A DNA stretch of 64,000 bases from Dactylonectria macrodidyma (GCA_020744425.1 JAGMUV010000005.1:2356001-2420000), one strand, 5' to 3'; positions 45,545 through 57,512 are shown, counted from the stretch's first letter. The notes: generated by a model from the sequence alone, not told the origin. Translations and numbers: made by a program.

Positions 45545-47853
45545 ATGGGCGACCGACCAGGCGGTCCTCTGGGCCTGATCCATCCGGAGCTTGAAAGGCT
45601 CCTGAGAGAGCTAGATCTCTACCCCCGCGGCGATGTTGGAGAACACGCCGTTTCCGAAGCCATCGCGTTGGCTATTTCGCTGGCTGATGGAGATCGCCAG
45701 CTCGACATTGTGTCCCGACTGATGTCCGACCAAGAAATCGCAGCTCAGGGACTCCAGCATCCAGACGTATTGAACATAAATCTTCATATCCCCCTGACGG
45801 CCCAGGAGAGGGTCGAGGCGCTGCGACAGTCGCCTACACTAGATGGTCAACCTGAAGCCCCAGCACAAGGCGTCGGAGACTGCATCATCTGCCTCGAACC
45901 CGGCACCATAGCCCTCCCGGTATGTGGTTGTATTTTCTGCCTCCCATGCCTGAGAGCGACGATCCGTAATGGCCTTCGCTCAGAACACAATTTCCCGCCT
46001 CGATGTTGCGACGCGATGTCTGAAGCCGGTATCCGCGCTGCCAATCGACCGGCTCTTGTTCACCTACATCGCCAATTGGCCGCTGAAGTAGCCGCTCCAG
46101 CTCAAGGCCGACTGTACTGTCACTCCGGCGAGTGTGCCACATACATCCCTCGCGAGAACCGTGGTGAGTGTCCCAGCTGCGGCCTGCGGACGTGCGAGCG
46201 GTGCCGAGGACCTGCTCACGGCAACGGACCGTGTCGAGCAGCAAGGAATAACAACGAGAGGGGCGAAGAGTTGGAGGATGTCTGGGCCACTATGCAAGAA
46301 AATGGAGCCGTGAACTGCCCCAGATGTGGCAGGATGGTGTCTCTGATGGATGGCTGCAACCACATAACGTAAGTTTTCCCTTTCTCCTTTTCAGAACTTG
46401 AGTAAAAGATAGCTAATATACGAATAACAGATGCAGTTGCCGTGCCGAGTTTTGCTACCTCTGCGGCGCGATCTGGGGCCGTTGCTTTTGCGAACAGTAC
46501 GGAAGCCACCATATGAGATTACCCATTGCGGAACGACCTGGCCTGAAGCCCGAACGATGGGTGCCCCGTCAGGTGCCAAACGAAGCTCGGCCAAACGAAT
46601 CGAATAACAGACCCAGAACCATCCTGCAACTGCGACCTTGGCCGGGTGAGAGACCCTTGTCTTGGAATGTCCCTCGGCGGAGAGTCCTAGAGGCTGGTGT
46701 TTTTAGGCCCAGAACCCCGGAGGGACGTGGACAGGTGGCTATGCCTGCGCCGAGAAACGAGAATGGATGGGGACGTGATGAGATTGACTTAGGACGACTT
46801 CAAAACGAACCTCGACCACCTTTCCCCCTGCGGCCTGCTTTTCGACCAGCTGCGCAGGAGCCGCGCAGATTAGAACCGGTAGAAGCGCGTCGGGATCGGT
46901 TGAGAGGTAGAGATAACCCGGGAGTCGTCCGTCGAGCTTTGCCAGGGAACCCAGCTCCGGTGCGGCGGTTCGACAATATAGCTATCGCGGATCACAGAAT
47001 GCCCCAAGGCTTCGACCGCATGGCCCAAGAAGCTGGTCGGGCAAACGACGCCGGCATGCATGTCCCTCGGCCCACAGATCGCAGATGGCAGGGTGGCGTT
47101 GAACAGTACATAGACCAGCTCGCTGAAGACGCGATGCGAGCCCGCGAGACGGAGGCGGAACGGCTCCGAGCCGGCCAAGCGGAGATGGTACGGCGCGGGC
47201 GAGAGGAGCACTTGCAGATTATCGATCAGGGGGCTCGAGTGATGCGGCTATTCCATGAACTCGGAGGAGGTTTCCGAGCGCCGGAGGGCGAAGGGCCAGG
47301 ATTCGCCCAAATTCGTCGAGACGCAGCTCTTTTGAACGGTGAGCAGTTGCAACGGTTGAGGTTGAGAATACAGTATGAAGCTGCACAGCCTCTGGATCCA
47401 GTGACGCAACACGCGGCTCTAGAGAATGAGGAGATGATAGAAGCATTCCGGTTCAATGTCATCGCTCGGCATGGGTTACCGTTTAGAAGACGAACACCTC
47501 CATTACCAGATCGCGGTCAGGCTAATGTAGCACCACCTGATAATGCTCGACGAAGACAGGCCTACATGAGGGAAGGAAACGGTAACGTTGGAGCCGCCTG
47601 GGAAGAAGAACTGACGCTTCGACCGCGCGGTCGGTCGCCTGCACGAGGTGTCAACGGCAACAACCAAGCCGGACACCGCCCTCGGGTGCCTGAGCCAGAG
47701 CGAGATTATGACAGCAGCAGCAGCAGCAGCAGCGATAGCGAAGAGCACCGCAGCCGGTGGCAAGGACGCCGCGGCCGACGTCGTCATCGTGAGGGTGAAA
47801 CGTTCCTGCGCCGATTCTTCCACCCTTTCTTGGATCAAACCCGCCGGAGATGA
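45545..47853 (+). CDS. RBR-type (RING-IBR-RING) E3 ubiquitin ligase with disordered C-terminus
   Basis: Predicted ubiquitin ligase that accepts ubiquitin on a RING2 cysteine before passing it to a substrate. Exons 45545-46368 and 46431-47853 give 748 residues. RING1 starts at Cys113 (CIICLEPG) and closes with FPPRCCD; the usual histidine position is cysteine (CGCIFCLPC). The IBR follows (LYCHSGEC, CPSCGLRTCERC). RING2 is CPRCGRMVSLMDGCNHITC and then FCYLCG, with Cys271 of GCNHI in the catalytic position. The intron cuts RING2 just after this motif. The remaining 450 residues are Arg/Pro-rich and low complexity, contain a long helix rich in Arg/Glu, and end with a Ser/Asp run and a basic tail. 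This tail has no known domain. Fungal genomes hold many such lineage-specific RBR genes; the substrate is unknown. Confidence 0.88.
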
Positions 47854-49321
47854 GCAAGTCGGGAAGCTCAGAGCTGGGTGTGTTCTGCTGACAGTTAACA
47901 GGGCCGCAGGTGGATTCCTTCGATGACTTGTATGAGATATGACGGAACTAGAGGAATGAACGGCGAGTTGATGTGGCGGGTGCATTCTGTCGCCGACTAA
48001 CTATACCGCGGGTGTGTCTTTCGATGAACTTTATGAGATATTGGACAGCTGGAGCCACGAGTTAGTAGCGATCCATTTTCGGAACTCTCTGTCGACGAGC
48101 CAACAAATTCCGCAACTGGGACCCGCCACGATCATGGTTGGAAACTTGTTGGCTCGCATCCCAAGAGATGCTGATATGGATCTAGATTTAAGGACTGTAT
48201 GTTCTGATTGGCACGGAGGCAAACTTGGCCGGGATTTGTGCAAAGCTGGATATCTTGCGTGAGAAAAAGCAATCGCAGACAGTCAATTTATAGTCCAGCC
48301 ACGACGCCATTTTGCGCCGATTCACAATATGTCTTTGTCCTTTTCACAATGTTTTAACTTATTAATCGATCACTTAGACCCTACCATTTGTGCAAGTAGA
48401 TCGATCGACAGCGCAGTGACGATGAAACAACGAGATGAACAGCCAGCTGTCAAATTAATCAATGATGCAACAATGCCGTCTCAATCCACGAGGGCTAGAT
48501 TTCCGTGGATCCATAACGTTGTTATTCCCGGCTAATGTAAGTATAGTGACATGCTTGTATAGAAGCTTGTCAACAAGTCGACGACACTCGTCCCGCCTCC
48601 ATCCAGGCGCTTGGTTCTCGGCCACCACCACTTCTTACAAACGATGATCTTTGTCGGTGCCTTTGCTCTAGGGTAACCATACTAAGAAGAGGGAAGCTCA
48701 TGGAAACCATCGCCAAAGAACAACGATTTCAACGTTATCAACAAGAAACAACGCTCACGATACCTTCACCGGCCTCCACACAACCCCCATCGACCGCCCA
48801 ACGCCCTTCAAGGGGCTGGCTTGTGCATGTAGATGACTTGAGTGGAATTTGATCACATCGCAATCGCACGATAAATAAATGCCACATAAAAAAAAGCGTG
48901 AATCACTTCTAACCTTCCTGCATGGTAGTTTATGTAACCTAAGATGGCAATCCTCTTTTGGGCGTGATACACTCCTTGCGAAATTGGGTTTTGTTGGTTC
49001 CATCATATCTCTAAATACTGGCCTCCTTTGAGGAACTATGCTGTGTGATTCAAGACAATGGCTACATGCCGGTTGGATGATCGCGTGATGTGGACACCTA
49101 CAATCAGGAATGCATTCGCTGAAAGAAACACGTTTCACTGTTCTGACAGTGATGAAGGCTGTCCTAGCGTCATAAGACACAGTACAATCAGGAACTCTCA
49201 ATGCTCAAGACAGGTCAATTTTGTACACGTATATACCCTGGATACTCCTAAACAATCTAATCTTCCACATGTACCATGTTTCATCGTATCACATCTCATA
49301 TCAGCCAGTTCTTTGTATAGT
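47854..49321. other. Intergenic region
   Basis: No gene supported. Right after the RBR gene a stretch TTCGATGAC-TTGTATGAGATAT (about 47918) is loosely repeated near 48019 as TTCGATGAAC-TTTATGAGATAT. The rest is AT-rich spacer and the 3' region of the minus-strand dehydrogenase. Confidence 0.5.
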
Positions 49322-50588
49322 CTACTGCACCGACTTGACAAGCGTCTTCTTCACCTCAGCCACCACGGCAGCCGTTACCTCCTTGGTGGTCGCGGAGCCG
49401 CCCAAGTCGGCTGAGAGGACGCCGGCGCCGCAGACGTTCTCAACGCATTGCATCAACTTGGTCGCTGCGTCGTCCTCGCCCAGCCAGGCGAGCATCTCGG
49501 CGGCTGTCCAGAAGGTGGCGACGGGGTTGGCGATGCCCTTGCCGGTGATGTCAAATGCTGAGCCGTGGATGGGCTCAAACATGGACGGGTTCTCGCGTGT
49601 AGGGTCCAGGTTGCTGGTGGGAGCGATGCCGATGGAGCCGGCAAGGGCAGCGGCAAGGTCAGAGAGGATGTCGGCGTGCTAGGTTTGAGTGTTAGAATAC
49701 CATACCCGATAGGCCTAGTAGTTACGAGTAGGACTTACCAGGTTGGTGGCGACAATAGTATCCAAAGTCTCGGGCTTCAGCACCATGCGAGTGGTCATGG
49801 CATCAACGAGCATCTTGTCAACAGTGACATCGGGAAACTCCAGGGCGACCTCAGCCGCAATCTCATCCCACAGAACCATGCCGTTCCGCTGAGCATTGCT
49901 CTTCGTAACAACAGTGATAAGCTTACGAGGCCGCTTCTGGGCTGTCTCAAAGGCGAAGCGCATGAGGCGGGTGATGCCGTGGCGGGTGAAAATGGACACC
50001 TCGGTGGCCGTCTCCCATGCCCGGCCGCGGTGCGAGCGGCCGCCCTGGCCCGCGTACTCGCCCTCACTGTTCTCGCGGATGATGACCCAGTCTAAGTCGC
50101 CCGTCTTGCAGTTGCGCAGGGGAGACTGCGTGCCCTGGAGCACCTTAGTCGGACGCACGTTGGCGTACTGTTGGAAGGGCTGGCAGATGGCGAGGCGGAG
50201 GCCCCATAGGGAGATGTGATCAGGGACATCTTTTTATTCATGTAAGCAAAAGAAGGCTAAGGAAAGAAAAATCAAAGGGAAAAATGGCTAATGATTGCAG
50301 GGTTAAGATTATCACATAAAACTTACCAGGGGCACCAACGGCGCCAAAGAGAATGGCGTCGTGCTTCTTCAGCTCCTCCAAGCCGCCGTCTGGAATGTAT
50401 TTTCCAGTCTTCTTGTAGGTATCAGAGCTCCAGTCATAGTGGGTAAAGTCGAGCTCAAAAGTCTGCAGCGTCTCGGCCAGGGCCTTCAAGACCTCGATGC
50501 CGGCCTCGACGACCTCGGGGCCAATACCATCGGCAGGAATGGAGGCGATGCTGTACGCCTTCTTGGAAGCCAGTGCGCTAGGAGACAT
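49322..50588 (-). CDS. Tartrate dehydrogenase/decarboxylase or D-malate dehydrogenase-type enzyme
   Basis: NAD-dependent, metal-requiring beta-hydroxyacid oxidative decarboxylase of the isocitrate/isopropylmalate dehydrogenase superfamily. Exons 50327-50588, 49739-50229 and 49322-49678 on the minus strand agree in phase and give 369 residues. Subfamily marks are KTGDLDWVIIRENSEGEYAG, GGRSHRG, TRLMRFAFETAQKRPRK with TVVTKSNAQRNGMVLWDE, the metal-binding aspartates in VDAMTTRMV and HADILSDLAAALAGSIG, and SMFEPIHGSAFDITGKGIANP. These fit tartrate dehydrogenase (TtuC) and D-malate dehydrogenase (DmlA) rather than leucine biosynthesis. Members convert meso-tartrate to D-glycerate and CO2, or D-malate to pyruvate. 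Divergence from a D-glycerate kinase gene across 613 bp favours the tartrate role. There is no clear targeting peptide, so it is probably cytosolic. Confidence 0.88.
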
Positions 50589-50815
50589 TGTGGAGATGAT
50601 GTGCGTGTGAGAGTGACTGGGGTTTGAAAGCGTGTGAGTGATGTGATGCGGTGAGAAGTGATTGATATGCAGACTCGTGATTGAACAAGCCGTCTTTTGT
50701 AATCGTTGCTTCTGCAAATCCTCTCCGACCGCGGACGTTGGATTCGGCCATTTCATGCTACGCTTCGTCTGGGGCAAACTGACGATGCAATCCAGAAGCG
50801 GACGAGTCATGGCCC

Positions 50816-50837
50816 GGCGGACATTTCATAGTCCGCC
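50816..50837. promoter_or_regulatory. Inverted repeat GGCGGAC-N8-GTCCGCC in the divergent promoter
   Basis: A perfect 7-bp inverted repeat, containing CGG-N12-CCG at 50818-50835, the everted/inverted CGG triplet pattern recognised by Zn2Cys6 dimers. It lies 228 bp before the dehydrogenase start and 365 bp before the kinase start. The same spacing recurs at 52414 and 57367. Confidence 0.65.
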
Positions 50838-51201
50838 TCCCCCCCAATACATCCTTGCGGAACCGTGTATCCACGTCACCGCATCAAATAATCAGATGTT
50901 AGTTTGGACCATCGTTTCCTCAATGGTGCCGGCATCCGGACAAGGGCCGGTGGAGAATTGCGGGGAAAGGACAGAAAATCTGAGATTTCTTGCTCCAAGT
51001 CGAGATTTAGTTTGAAGCTGAAGATGAAGGACGGAGATGGAGGTGAGATGCCGAATGCGGGGAGGGCGCGGAGGTGCAAGGCCGCGTTGCGACTTATTGA
51101 GAACTTGAGGTGTTTGCTGCTCTTTACGAGTCCAATTCATCATTGATTCCTCTAAACATCTCAATTAATTACATCTCGCTCCAAAAAGCAAAGTCAACGC
51201 C

Positions 51202-52146
51202 ATGATAGACCCTAAAGCCATTGATGCCGTCCTGGCCATCTTCGTTCCCTTGATCCAGGCCCACCGCCAGACACCCTCTTCAACTCCCTACGTATTGGGG
51301 CTGTCGGGCTTACAAGGCAGCGGCAAGTCGACATGGGCCGCCGCTCTATCTGCGGCTCTGATTGCTCAGCACGCCCTGAAGACGCGGATCTTGTCCCTGG
51401 ACGACCTCTACTCTGACCACGCTGAGCTCGTCGCCCTGCGGGAAGCCAACCCGGATAATGGGTTGCTACAGACGCGAGGCCAGCCTGGTACCCATGATGA
51501 AGCCCTCGCTCGGGAGTTTTTCAGACAAGTCTCGTCGGTTAACTCGAATAAGACCCCCGATACCTTCATCAAGTGGCCGGCGTATGACAAGAGTCTTCAC
51601 AGCGGCCAAGGCGGCCGAGTTCCCGTGGAGCAGTGGGATAAAGTCCCCGTGAGCGAGGGCCTCGACGTCCTCATCTTCGAAGGCTGGTGCCTCGGCTTCC
51701 AGCCCTTGTCCGCAGAGCAAGTTAAGGCCAAGTGGGAAGCCGACAAGGCGAGCGGCGAGCCTCAAACCGAAGAGGCAGCACTCGTTCGGACGCTCGCGGG
51801 TCATGCCCTGAGTCACCTGCAGCACATCAACGACAACCTCGCGCGCTACTGCGACTCGTTCGCGGGCCCGCGCTTCTTCGATGGCTTTCTGCACCTCAGC
51901 ACGGACAAGTTGATGCACGTCTACGAGTGGCGGCTAGGCCAGGAGGAGGCGCTGCGGAGGCACAAGCCGGGCATGACGGACGAGCAGGTGATTCGCTTCG
52001 TGCGGGGATACATGCCTGCGTACGAACTGTTTCTAGGTCGATTACAAACGGAGAACTTCTTTAAGGGGGAACCTGGAGACAAGAAGCATGTCCAGGTTGT
52101 GCTGAACAAGGGGAGGGAGGTGGAGCTGGTCAAGGAGCTGGAGTAG
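51202..52146 (+). CDS. D-glycerate 3-kinase (GLYK/Tda10-like P-loop kinase)
   Basis: Cytosolic kinase predicted to phosphorylate D-glycerate with ATP, feeding it into lower glycolysis. Intronless, 314 residues. The Walker A motif GLQGSGKST lies at residues 36-44. Then come a Walker-B-like ILSLDDLY, the NGLLQTRGQPGTHD segment typical of this family, KWPAYDKSLHSGQGGR, IFEGWCLGF, and the C-terminal HVYEWRLGQEEALR. These match the family of plant glycerate 3-kinase and yeast Tda10. It faces the dehydrogenase gene and is followed by a transporter, which fits tartrate-derived glycerate as the substrate. All nucleotide-binding residues are present. The start codon is the only ATG before the conserved fold. 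Confidence 0.9.
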   Translation: MIDPKAIDAVLAIFVPLIQAHRQTPSSTPYVLGLSGLQGSGKSTWAAALSAALIAQHALKTRILSLDDLYSDHAELVALREANPDNGLLQTRGQPGTHDEALAREFFRQVSSVNSNKTPDTFIKWPAYDKSLHSGQGGRVPVEQWDKVPVSEGLDVLIFEGWCLGFQPLSAEQVKAKWEADKASGEPQTEEAALVRTLAGHALSHLQHINDNLARYCDSFAGPRFFDGFLHLSTDKLMHVYEWRLGQEEALRRHKPGMTDEQVIRFVRGYMPAYELFLGRLQTENFFKGEPGDKKHVQVVLNKGREVELVKELE

Positions 52147-52409
52147 ACACTTTCGAATATCGAGATACATCTTCGACCCCTGGGCGCACAATTGAATAGT
52201 CCGCTTCTCTATATCCAATGTCATAATCATGTCATGTCATTTCTACTAGCCTAAGGTCTCATTCGGTAGTTGTCAATGTGAACAATGTGAAGAACCCTGC
52301 GTGGTAACATGACTCTTTTGCGTTACCACATCCCCGGGATATTACTCCAACTGCAGCTGACCCATCCATCCCTATCCCCCATTCCAAGCCACCCCGCTCT
52401 TGACTTCCT

Positions 52410-52435
52410 GCGGCGGCTTATTCTTTGTCCGCCGC
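52410..52435. promoter_or_regulatory. Inverted repeat GCGGCGG-N12-CCGCCGC before the ACS transporter
   Basis: Perfect 7-bp arms with a 12-bp spacer; the inner triplets form CGG-N12-CCG at 52414-52431. It is 290 bp before the transporter start. It shares spacing and the right half GTCCG with the sites at 50818 and 57367. Confidence 0.65.
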
Positions 52436-52724
52436 TAAAGCGCATCTAAGGTTGAAGTCTAGATACGGTCTAATGGCAGTTGACTTTGGGGAAAATCTGG
52501 GGCCCCGGGGGGGTTGGAGGGACGGCGGAGAAGAAGGCATGGTCAGGCCATGACAAAGTGATAACTCGCTGTGGGTAGGCTTGTTCATGTCCGACACCCT
52601 TCGTGAAATATAAGATGCCATTCCGGCCGTCCTCGAAATTGTGATCACCCTCCCCAGCAACCACTCTCCTCAACAACCTCCCTTCTCTTCACTTCAATCC
52701 TATCCCCCCTGAGATCCAACAACC

Positions 52725-54315
52725 ATGACGGCAGACACCAAGCGAAGCAGCATCGAGCGGAAGCCAGACGACGCCTTTGTTGAGATGTCGGCCGACCCCA
52801 TGGAGAAGGGCGGCGTGCTGGGCGAGGAGGCCGACTACTCGGGTGCCGTCAAGAAGACGAACCCCGCGGAGATTCGCCTCGTCCGCAAGCTGGACTTCAG
52901 AATCATGCCTACGCTGTGGGCCATGTACTTCCTCAATTATGTACGTTTATCTCTGCAATTATGGTTTGGCTTTTTGGGTGTGCTCTCTTGCTAACCTAGA
53001 CGACTCTAGCTGGATCGAAACGCTATTGCTCAGGCGCGATTGAACGACTTGGAGGAGCATCTAGGCCTTGTTGGAACCCAGTACAACACTTGCATCTCGA
53101 TTCTCTTCGTTGGGTATGGTGTCTCAAACTCCGAGTCTCTAGAGACCCCTACTAACGAATCTTAGATACCTGCTTATGCAGATCCCTTCCAACATGCTCA
53201 TTTCGTCCAAGCTCGTCCGTCCCTCGGTGTACATGTCCATCTGCATGATGACCTGGGCCATCGTGTCCGCCTGCACCGCCCTTGCCAAGAACTACCACAG
53301 CCTTGTCGTTCTTCGATTCTTCCTGGGCGTGACGGAAGCTCCCTTCTATCCCGGCGCGCTGTACCTGCTGTCTATCTTCTACACCCGCAAGGAGATTGCT
53401 ACACGCCTGTCAATTCTGTACTCTGGAAACATCTTCGCCACGTCCTTCTCCGGTCTCATTGCCGCGGCGGTTTTCAACACCATCGACGGTGCACAGGGTC
53501 TATTTGGCTGGCAGTGGCTGTTCATCATCGAGGGTATCCTGACCTTTGTTGTCGGCATCATTGGCATCTTCACTTTGGCTGACAGCCCTCTGACCACTCG
53601 ATGGTTGACAGAGGATGAGCGCCAGCTCGCCCACAGCCGCATGGTCAAGGACACCGTCGGCCTCGAGGAGAGCAAGGGAGCCCGAGCCGGCTTCTACCAG
53701 GCCATTCGTGACCCTCGCTTGTGGCTCCTCTGCTTTATCCAGAACATGCATCTCTCGGCCTGCTCCTTTAACAACTTCTTCCCCACTGTCGTCGGCTCTC
53801 TGGGCTTCAACCGCACCATCACCCTTGTCCTCACTTGCCCACCCTACCTGGTCTCTGGTTTCTTCGGCTACCTCGCTGGTATGTCCTCTGGCAGGTTCAA
53901 CGAGCGAACCTGGCACATCACCGTGTGCATGGGCATCGCGTTGGTCGGATACGTCATCTCGTGTGCGACGCTCAACACGCCCGCCCGCTACATTGCCTGC
54001 TTCATGTTCGCCAGCGGTGCCTACGCCGTCAACTCGATGATCCTGGGTTGGGTGTCGGCGACGCTCGGATCGACGCCCGAGAAGAAGTCGGTTAGTCTGT
54101 CAATCGTCAACGTCATCGCCAACGCCTCCTACATCTACACGGCCTACCTGTACCCGTCGAGCAACGGACCCCGCTACTTGATTGGCATGGCGAGCAACGC
54201 CGCGTTTGCTGTCATGTGCATTGCTGGAACCTGGGTTCTCCGAACTTGGCTGGTCCGGGAAAACAAAAAGCTCGACCGTGAGGGTGATACCCAGGCTGTC
54301 AGATATGCTTACTAG
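52725..54315 (+). CDS. MFS transporter, anion:cation symporter (Dal5/TtuB-like) family
   Basis: Plasma-membrane importer of an organic anion. Exons 52725-52940, 53010-53113 and 53166-54315 agree in phase and give 489 residues, with about 12 membrane spans. Family marks are RKLDFRIMPTLWAMYFLNYLDRNAIAQA near residues 53-80, the VGTQYNTCISILFVGYLLMQIPSN segment, FLGVTEAPFYPGALYLLSIFY, GWQWLFIIEGILT, and a central loop with TRWLTEDERQLA. The ACS family includes fungal allantoate and vitamin carriers and the bacterial tartrate carrier TtuB. Location beside a tartrate-type dehydrogenase and a glycerate kinase points to tartrate or a related hydroxy-acid as the substrate. The N-terminus is charged and cytosolic. 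Confidence 0.9.
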
Positions 54316-54882
54316 GCGCGGAGGATTAAGACATCGCTAGGTTGCAAATATTCAGGGATGTTAACGCAATGGACAATTTGTCCTAGTGACAGACCGATGA
54401 ATTCACAGTTCGGGGGTTGTTGGTTAACCAGGGGGTTATTTCTTGTACAATTGCTCACACAACTGATTAAAAAGAATGCCATTTGAATTTGTATGGTACC
54501 TTCTTCTTTTCCTGACGAATCCGTGCCAATTATGTGTTGATGAGTAAAGCGTGAATGTAGGATTCAGTTTAAGAGAATTTCCCGACATTCTAGAGATCGA
54601 GCAGAATCACCAGCAGCGTAACAAGAGCATGGAACGGGTTGCATTCGAAGAAAGTGATGATAGCTGAAACGTACGTTGTGTTAAACGTGGCTGGAGTATT
54701 GTTCACTCAGTGTTACATCAAGAATGAAGAACGAATTTGGCCCGATGCAGTAGTGAATAATCCGCGCATTTATAATACAGACACGAACTAATCACAAACG
54801 TGAAGATTGATGATACAAATTGATACAACATCGTAACTGCTTGTCATGATAGAATACAGACCACATGTTAACACAACATTCA
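54316..54882. other. Intergenic region between convergent genes
   Basis: AT-rich spacer holding the 3' ends of the transporter (plus) and the regulator (minus). No gene or repeat recognised. Confidence 0.55.
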
Positions 54883-57305
54883 TTACCTTAGATAATTCCA
54901 CGTTGGGTCAATAGAAGCATCAAACTCCGCAGCGACAAGAAACGGATTGTCGATAGCACTGAATGAACTGGCAAATAGTTGGTCATACCACATCATCGAC
55001 TCCTGACCCTCGACGGGTCCAGTGTCCATGGAAACATCAAGAGTACTGGAAGCCACAGGAAATGCAGAGGAAGGGTCTTGGGAACCTGGGAGACCTGGCC
55101 GGTTAGCAGGAATAGCTGAGGCGTCGATGCCATAGTTGGCGTCCGTGTTGCCGAATGACTGTGCACGCAACTGGCGCTGTCGTAGAATGGCGTCTGGTTG
55201 CAGATAACCCGCCATTCTAGACGATGGGATTGTGTTTTGATGTTGCATGTTTGCTTCTGGGCCGCTGCTTACGGCTTGTGCCATATTTCCAGACTCATTG
55301 AATGATCTCCCTGAAGCTGCTTCGGCGTCGCCACTACCGGCGGCAGGATCCCATCCTGATACAGTCCCTCGGCGCTTGTTCGCTGTCGATGTAGATTCGG
55401 GGCCATCAGACGGTGCACTTTGAGATGTGGTTGTCCTGTATAATGTGTGGGAACCGGGCAGTGTGTCGGCTGAGTCTTGGGCGACGGGCAGAGTTAACGA
55501 CAACTCTCGGACGGCGGAAATAAGTTCTTCGGTAGCTTCAAGGCAGTATTCCGGCCAAGCAGTGTCCCGAGCAGCCAGGTGACTGAGCATGTCTTTTCCA
55601 GCCATGACGTGCCTTTGAACAGATATTAGAGTGAAGAACAGAACTGAGTGAAAAGTGGAGGGCATTACCTTAGGGCACTGTCTAGGGGGACCTGACTCTC
55701 AAAAGCGGCATGGACAAGAACAAAGGTGCTGATCCACATGGCCCAAGTGAATGATGGCCAGAGAAGTGGCACCGCCAATCTTCGTTCTGCTCGATCGTTG
55801 TTAAGGCGGTGGCGTTTGCGATGTCTCCTGAACATAATACAAATTGACTTTGCCGCAGAGATGCAGGCTTGAAAGGCTGAAGAGTATGAGGGAGATGAGG
55901 CCTCGGAAGCTAGACCAGGGCGGTTCAGACAAATCGTGGATTCATGCTTGAGATAAAGCAGCATCAATCGATGGCTGGAAGAGATCTTGGGCTGACTGGG
56001 CGTATCGGTGTCACTCAGATTATCCCCTTCTTCCTCTTCTTCGACTACATCTTGGATTTCATTTGACCATTTCGCCAGCTCCGTCTGCACAAACGCTGTT
56101 CGATCAGCGGTATCCTGGCGTTTCAGTATGGACTTGTTCCGCAGCTCCAGAATGAGTCCTCTGATTCTAGCTTGTTTGGCGAGGTAAGTGAGCAACTGGA
56201 GCTTTCCAGCTCCGTCAGCGGTATCATTAGGCCCGCCATGATGCTCCTCGCCTGGGTAGCAAACATCCATGTCATCGTCTTGGATATCCAGCGGCAACCC
56301 GAGGGACTGGCAGAGAAACCTCTCGAGAATATAGATGCACCAAAAGACGCGACGACGAACGGATGCCTCTTCGGGGGTGAAGAAGGGAAATCGCGTCGGG
56401 CAACGATGAAGCCCCAGGTGAAAGGCCATGCGAACAATCAGCCCTCCCAAGCGAGATGCCGCGTTCAGACACAGCATAGAGGTCAGGAACAACTGGATGG
56501 CAAGGGCTGCCTGGGTCGCTCGAATCGAAGCCGGTTGGCTGAGTGCGAATTGGGAGCTTGCTACAGCTTCCTCGACACTTTGAAACACGAGGGCCGACGG
56601 GATAGGCTTAGCAAATGGATGACCTTGGCGGCTGTCGGCGAGCGAGATGGACATGATCGATTTGAGGATCACAGAGTCCAACGCGGAGATTGCTGATATT
56701 CCTTGCTTCGAAGCATCTTCGAATATCCTCAGGGTATCTGGACCATGGAGAAAGGGCAAGGCGGGATGCCAGGCCTCGAAGAAACTCTTGGACCACTCGA
56801 CCAGGTCTTCAAAGCTTGGTTCAAGTCTATCCATCTCTGGTTCAGTCAAGACTTCATCGGGCTTCCATAAGAGTTTCTGTCGGTTCGTCTTCGCCGAGGC
56901 TGATTGGCGAAGCTGATCGTCTTCTCCTGGGACGAGATTGTTGATAGATGTCGCTTGTGTCGTCCTGGTCGCAGATCTCCTGGCCAATCTGAGATAGACA
57001 GCACGGATGTAGTGAATGCCGCTGCCGCTGCCAACGAAGCGAGCCACATCATGTTCGCCGGAATCGCGCATCAAACCATATTCGCGAGCTGGCTGAGATC
57101 CAGATACCGATCGTTTTCGCTTATTACGCGCTTCCGCCAAGTAGCCTGGCGTAGAGCATGAGGCCGTCTCAGACGCGCTGAAGGGAGACTGCTGAGTGGC
57201 CATCACGCTGCGACTCCCCGCGGAGCCATGTGCCAGGGATGAATCAGGGTGAAGATTCGTAGCCGAGGCGACTCTTTGGTGTCCGCGACGAAAAGAAGGC
57301 GGCAT
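54883..57305 (-). CDS. Fungal transcription factor with middle homology region but no zinc cluster
   Basis: Exons 55669-57305 and 54883-55612 (minus strand, 56-bp intron) give 788 residues. The protein has a low-complexity basic N-terminus with NKRKRSVSG, then FVGSGSGIHYIRAVYLRLAR and LVPGEDDQ. A full fungal_trans (PF04082-type) middle homology region follows, with SFFEAWHPALPFLHGP, ASRLGGLIVRMAFHLGLHRC, RRRVFWCIYILERFLCQSLGLPLDI and LKHESTICLNRPGL. The C-terminal 250 residues are disordered and end in an acidic/aromatic stretch that may activate. Homologues I know of this type carry a Zn2Cys6 cluster before GSGSGIH. Here none is encoded in the first exon or in the 207 bp before it. It may have lost it, or act with the zinc-cluster protein encoded head-to-head. 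Position suggests control of the tartrate-type genes. Confidence 0.85.
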
Positions 57306-57366
57306 CTGAATCGCGTCGCGTCAAAACGGAAACACTGACTCGGGTTCTTCAGGAATGACGATGAAG

Positions 57367-57384
57367 CGGACAAAGAAATGTCCG
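57367..57384. promoter_or_regulatory. CGGAC-N8-GTCCG inverted repeat between the two regulator genes
   Basis: CGG-N12-CCG with matching inner AC/GT, the same form as the site at 50818. It lies 61 bp before the start of the minus-strand regulator and 128 bp before the zinc-cluster gene. This suggests autoregulation by the same factor that controls the metabolic genes. Confidence 0.6.
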
Positions 57385-57512
57385 AAGCGGGGTCACTTCT
57401 AGAACTTCGTTTGGAAGCTGTGGGCCCTCACTTTCATCAACCTATGCTAACCTGGAGCCCTGGACCACCAAGACCATCTGCATACAAAGGATCGGCTATT
57501 GCGCAAGAGTAA

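Noticed and set aside
55613..55668. Two separate minus-strand genes at 54883-55665 and 55665-57305
   Set aside because: They are two exons of one regulator joined by a 56-bp intron in phase.
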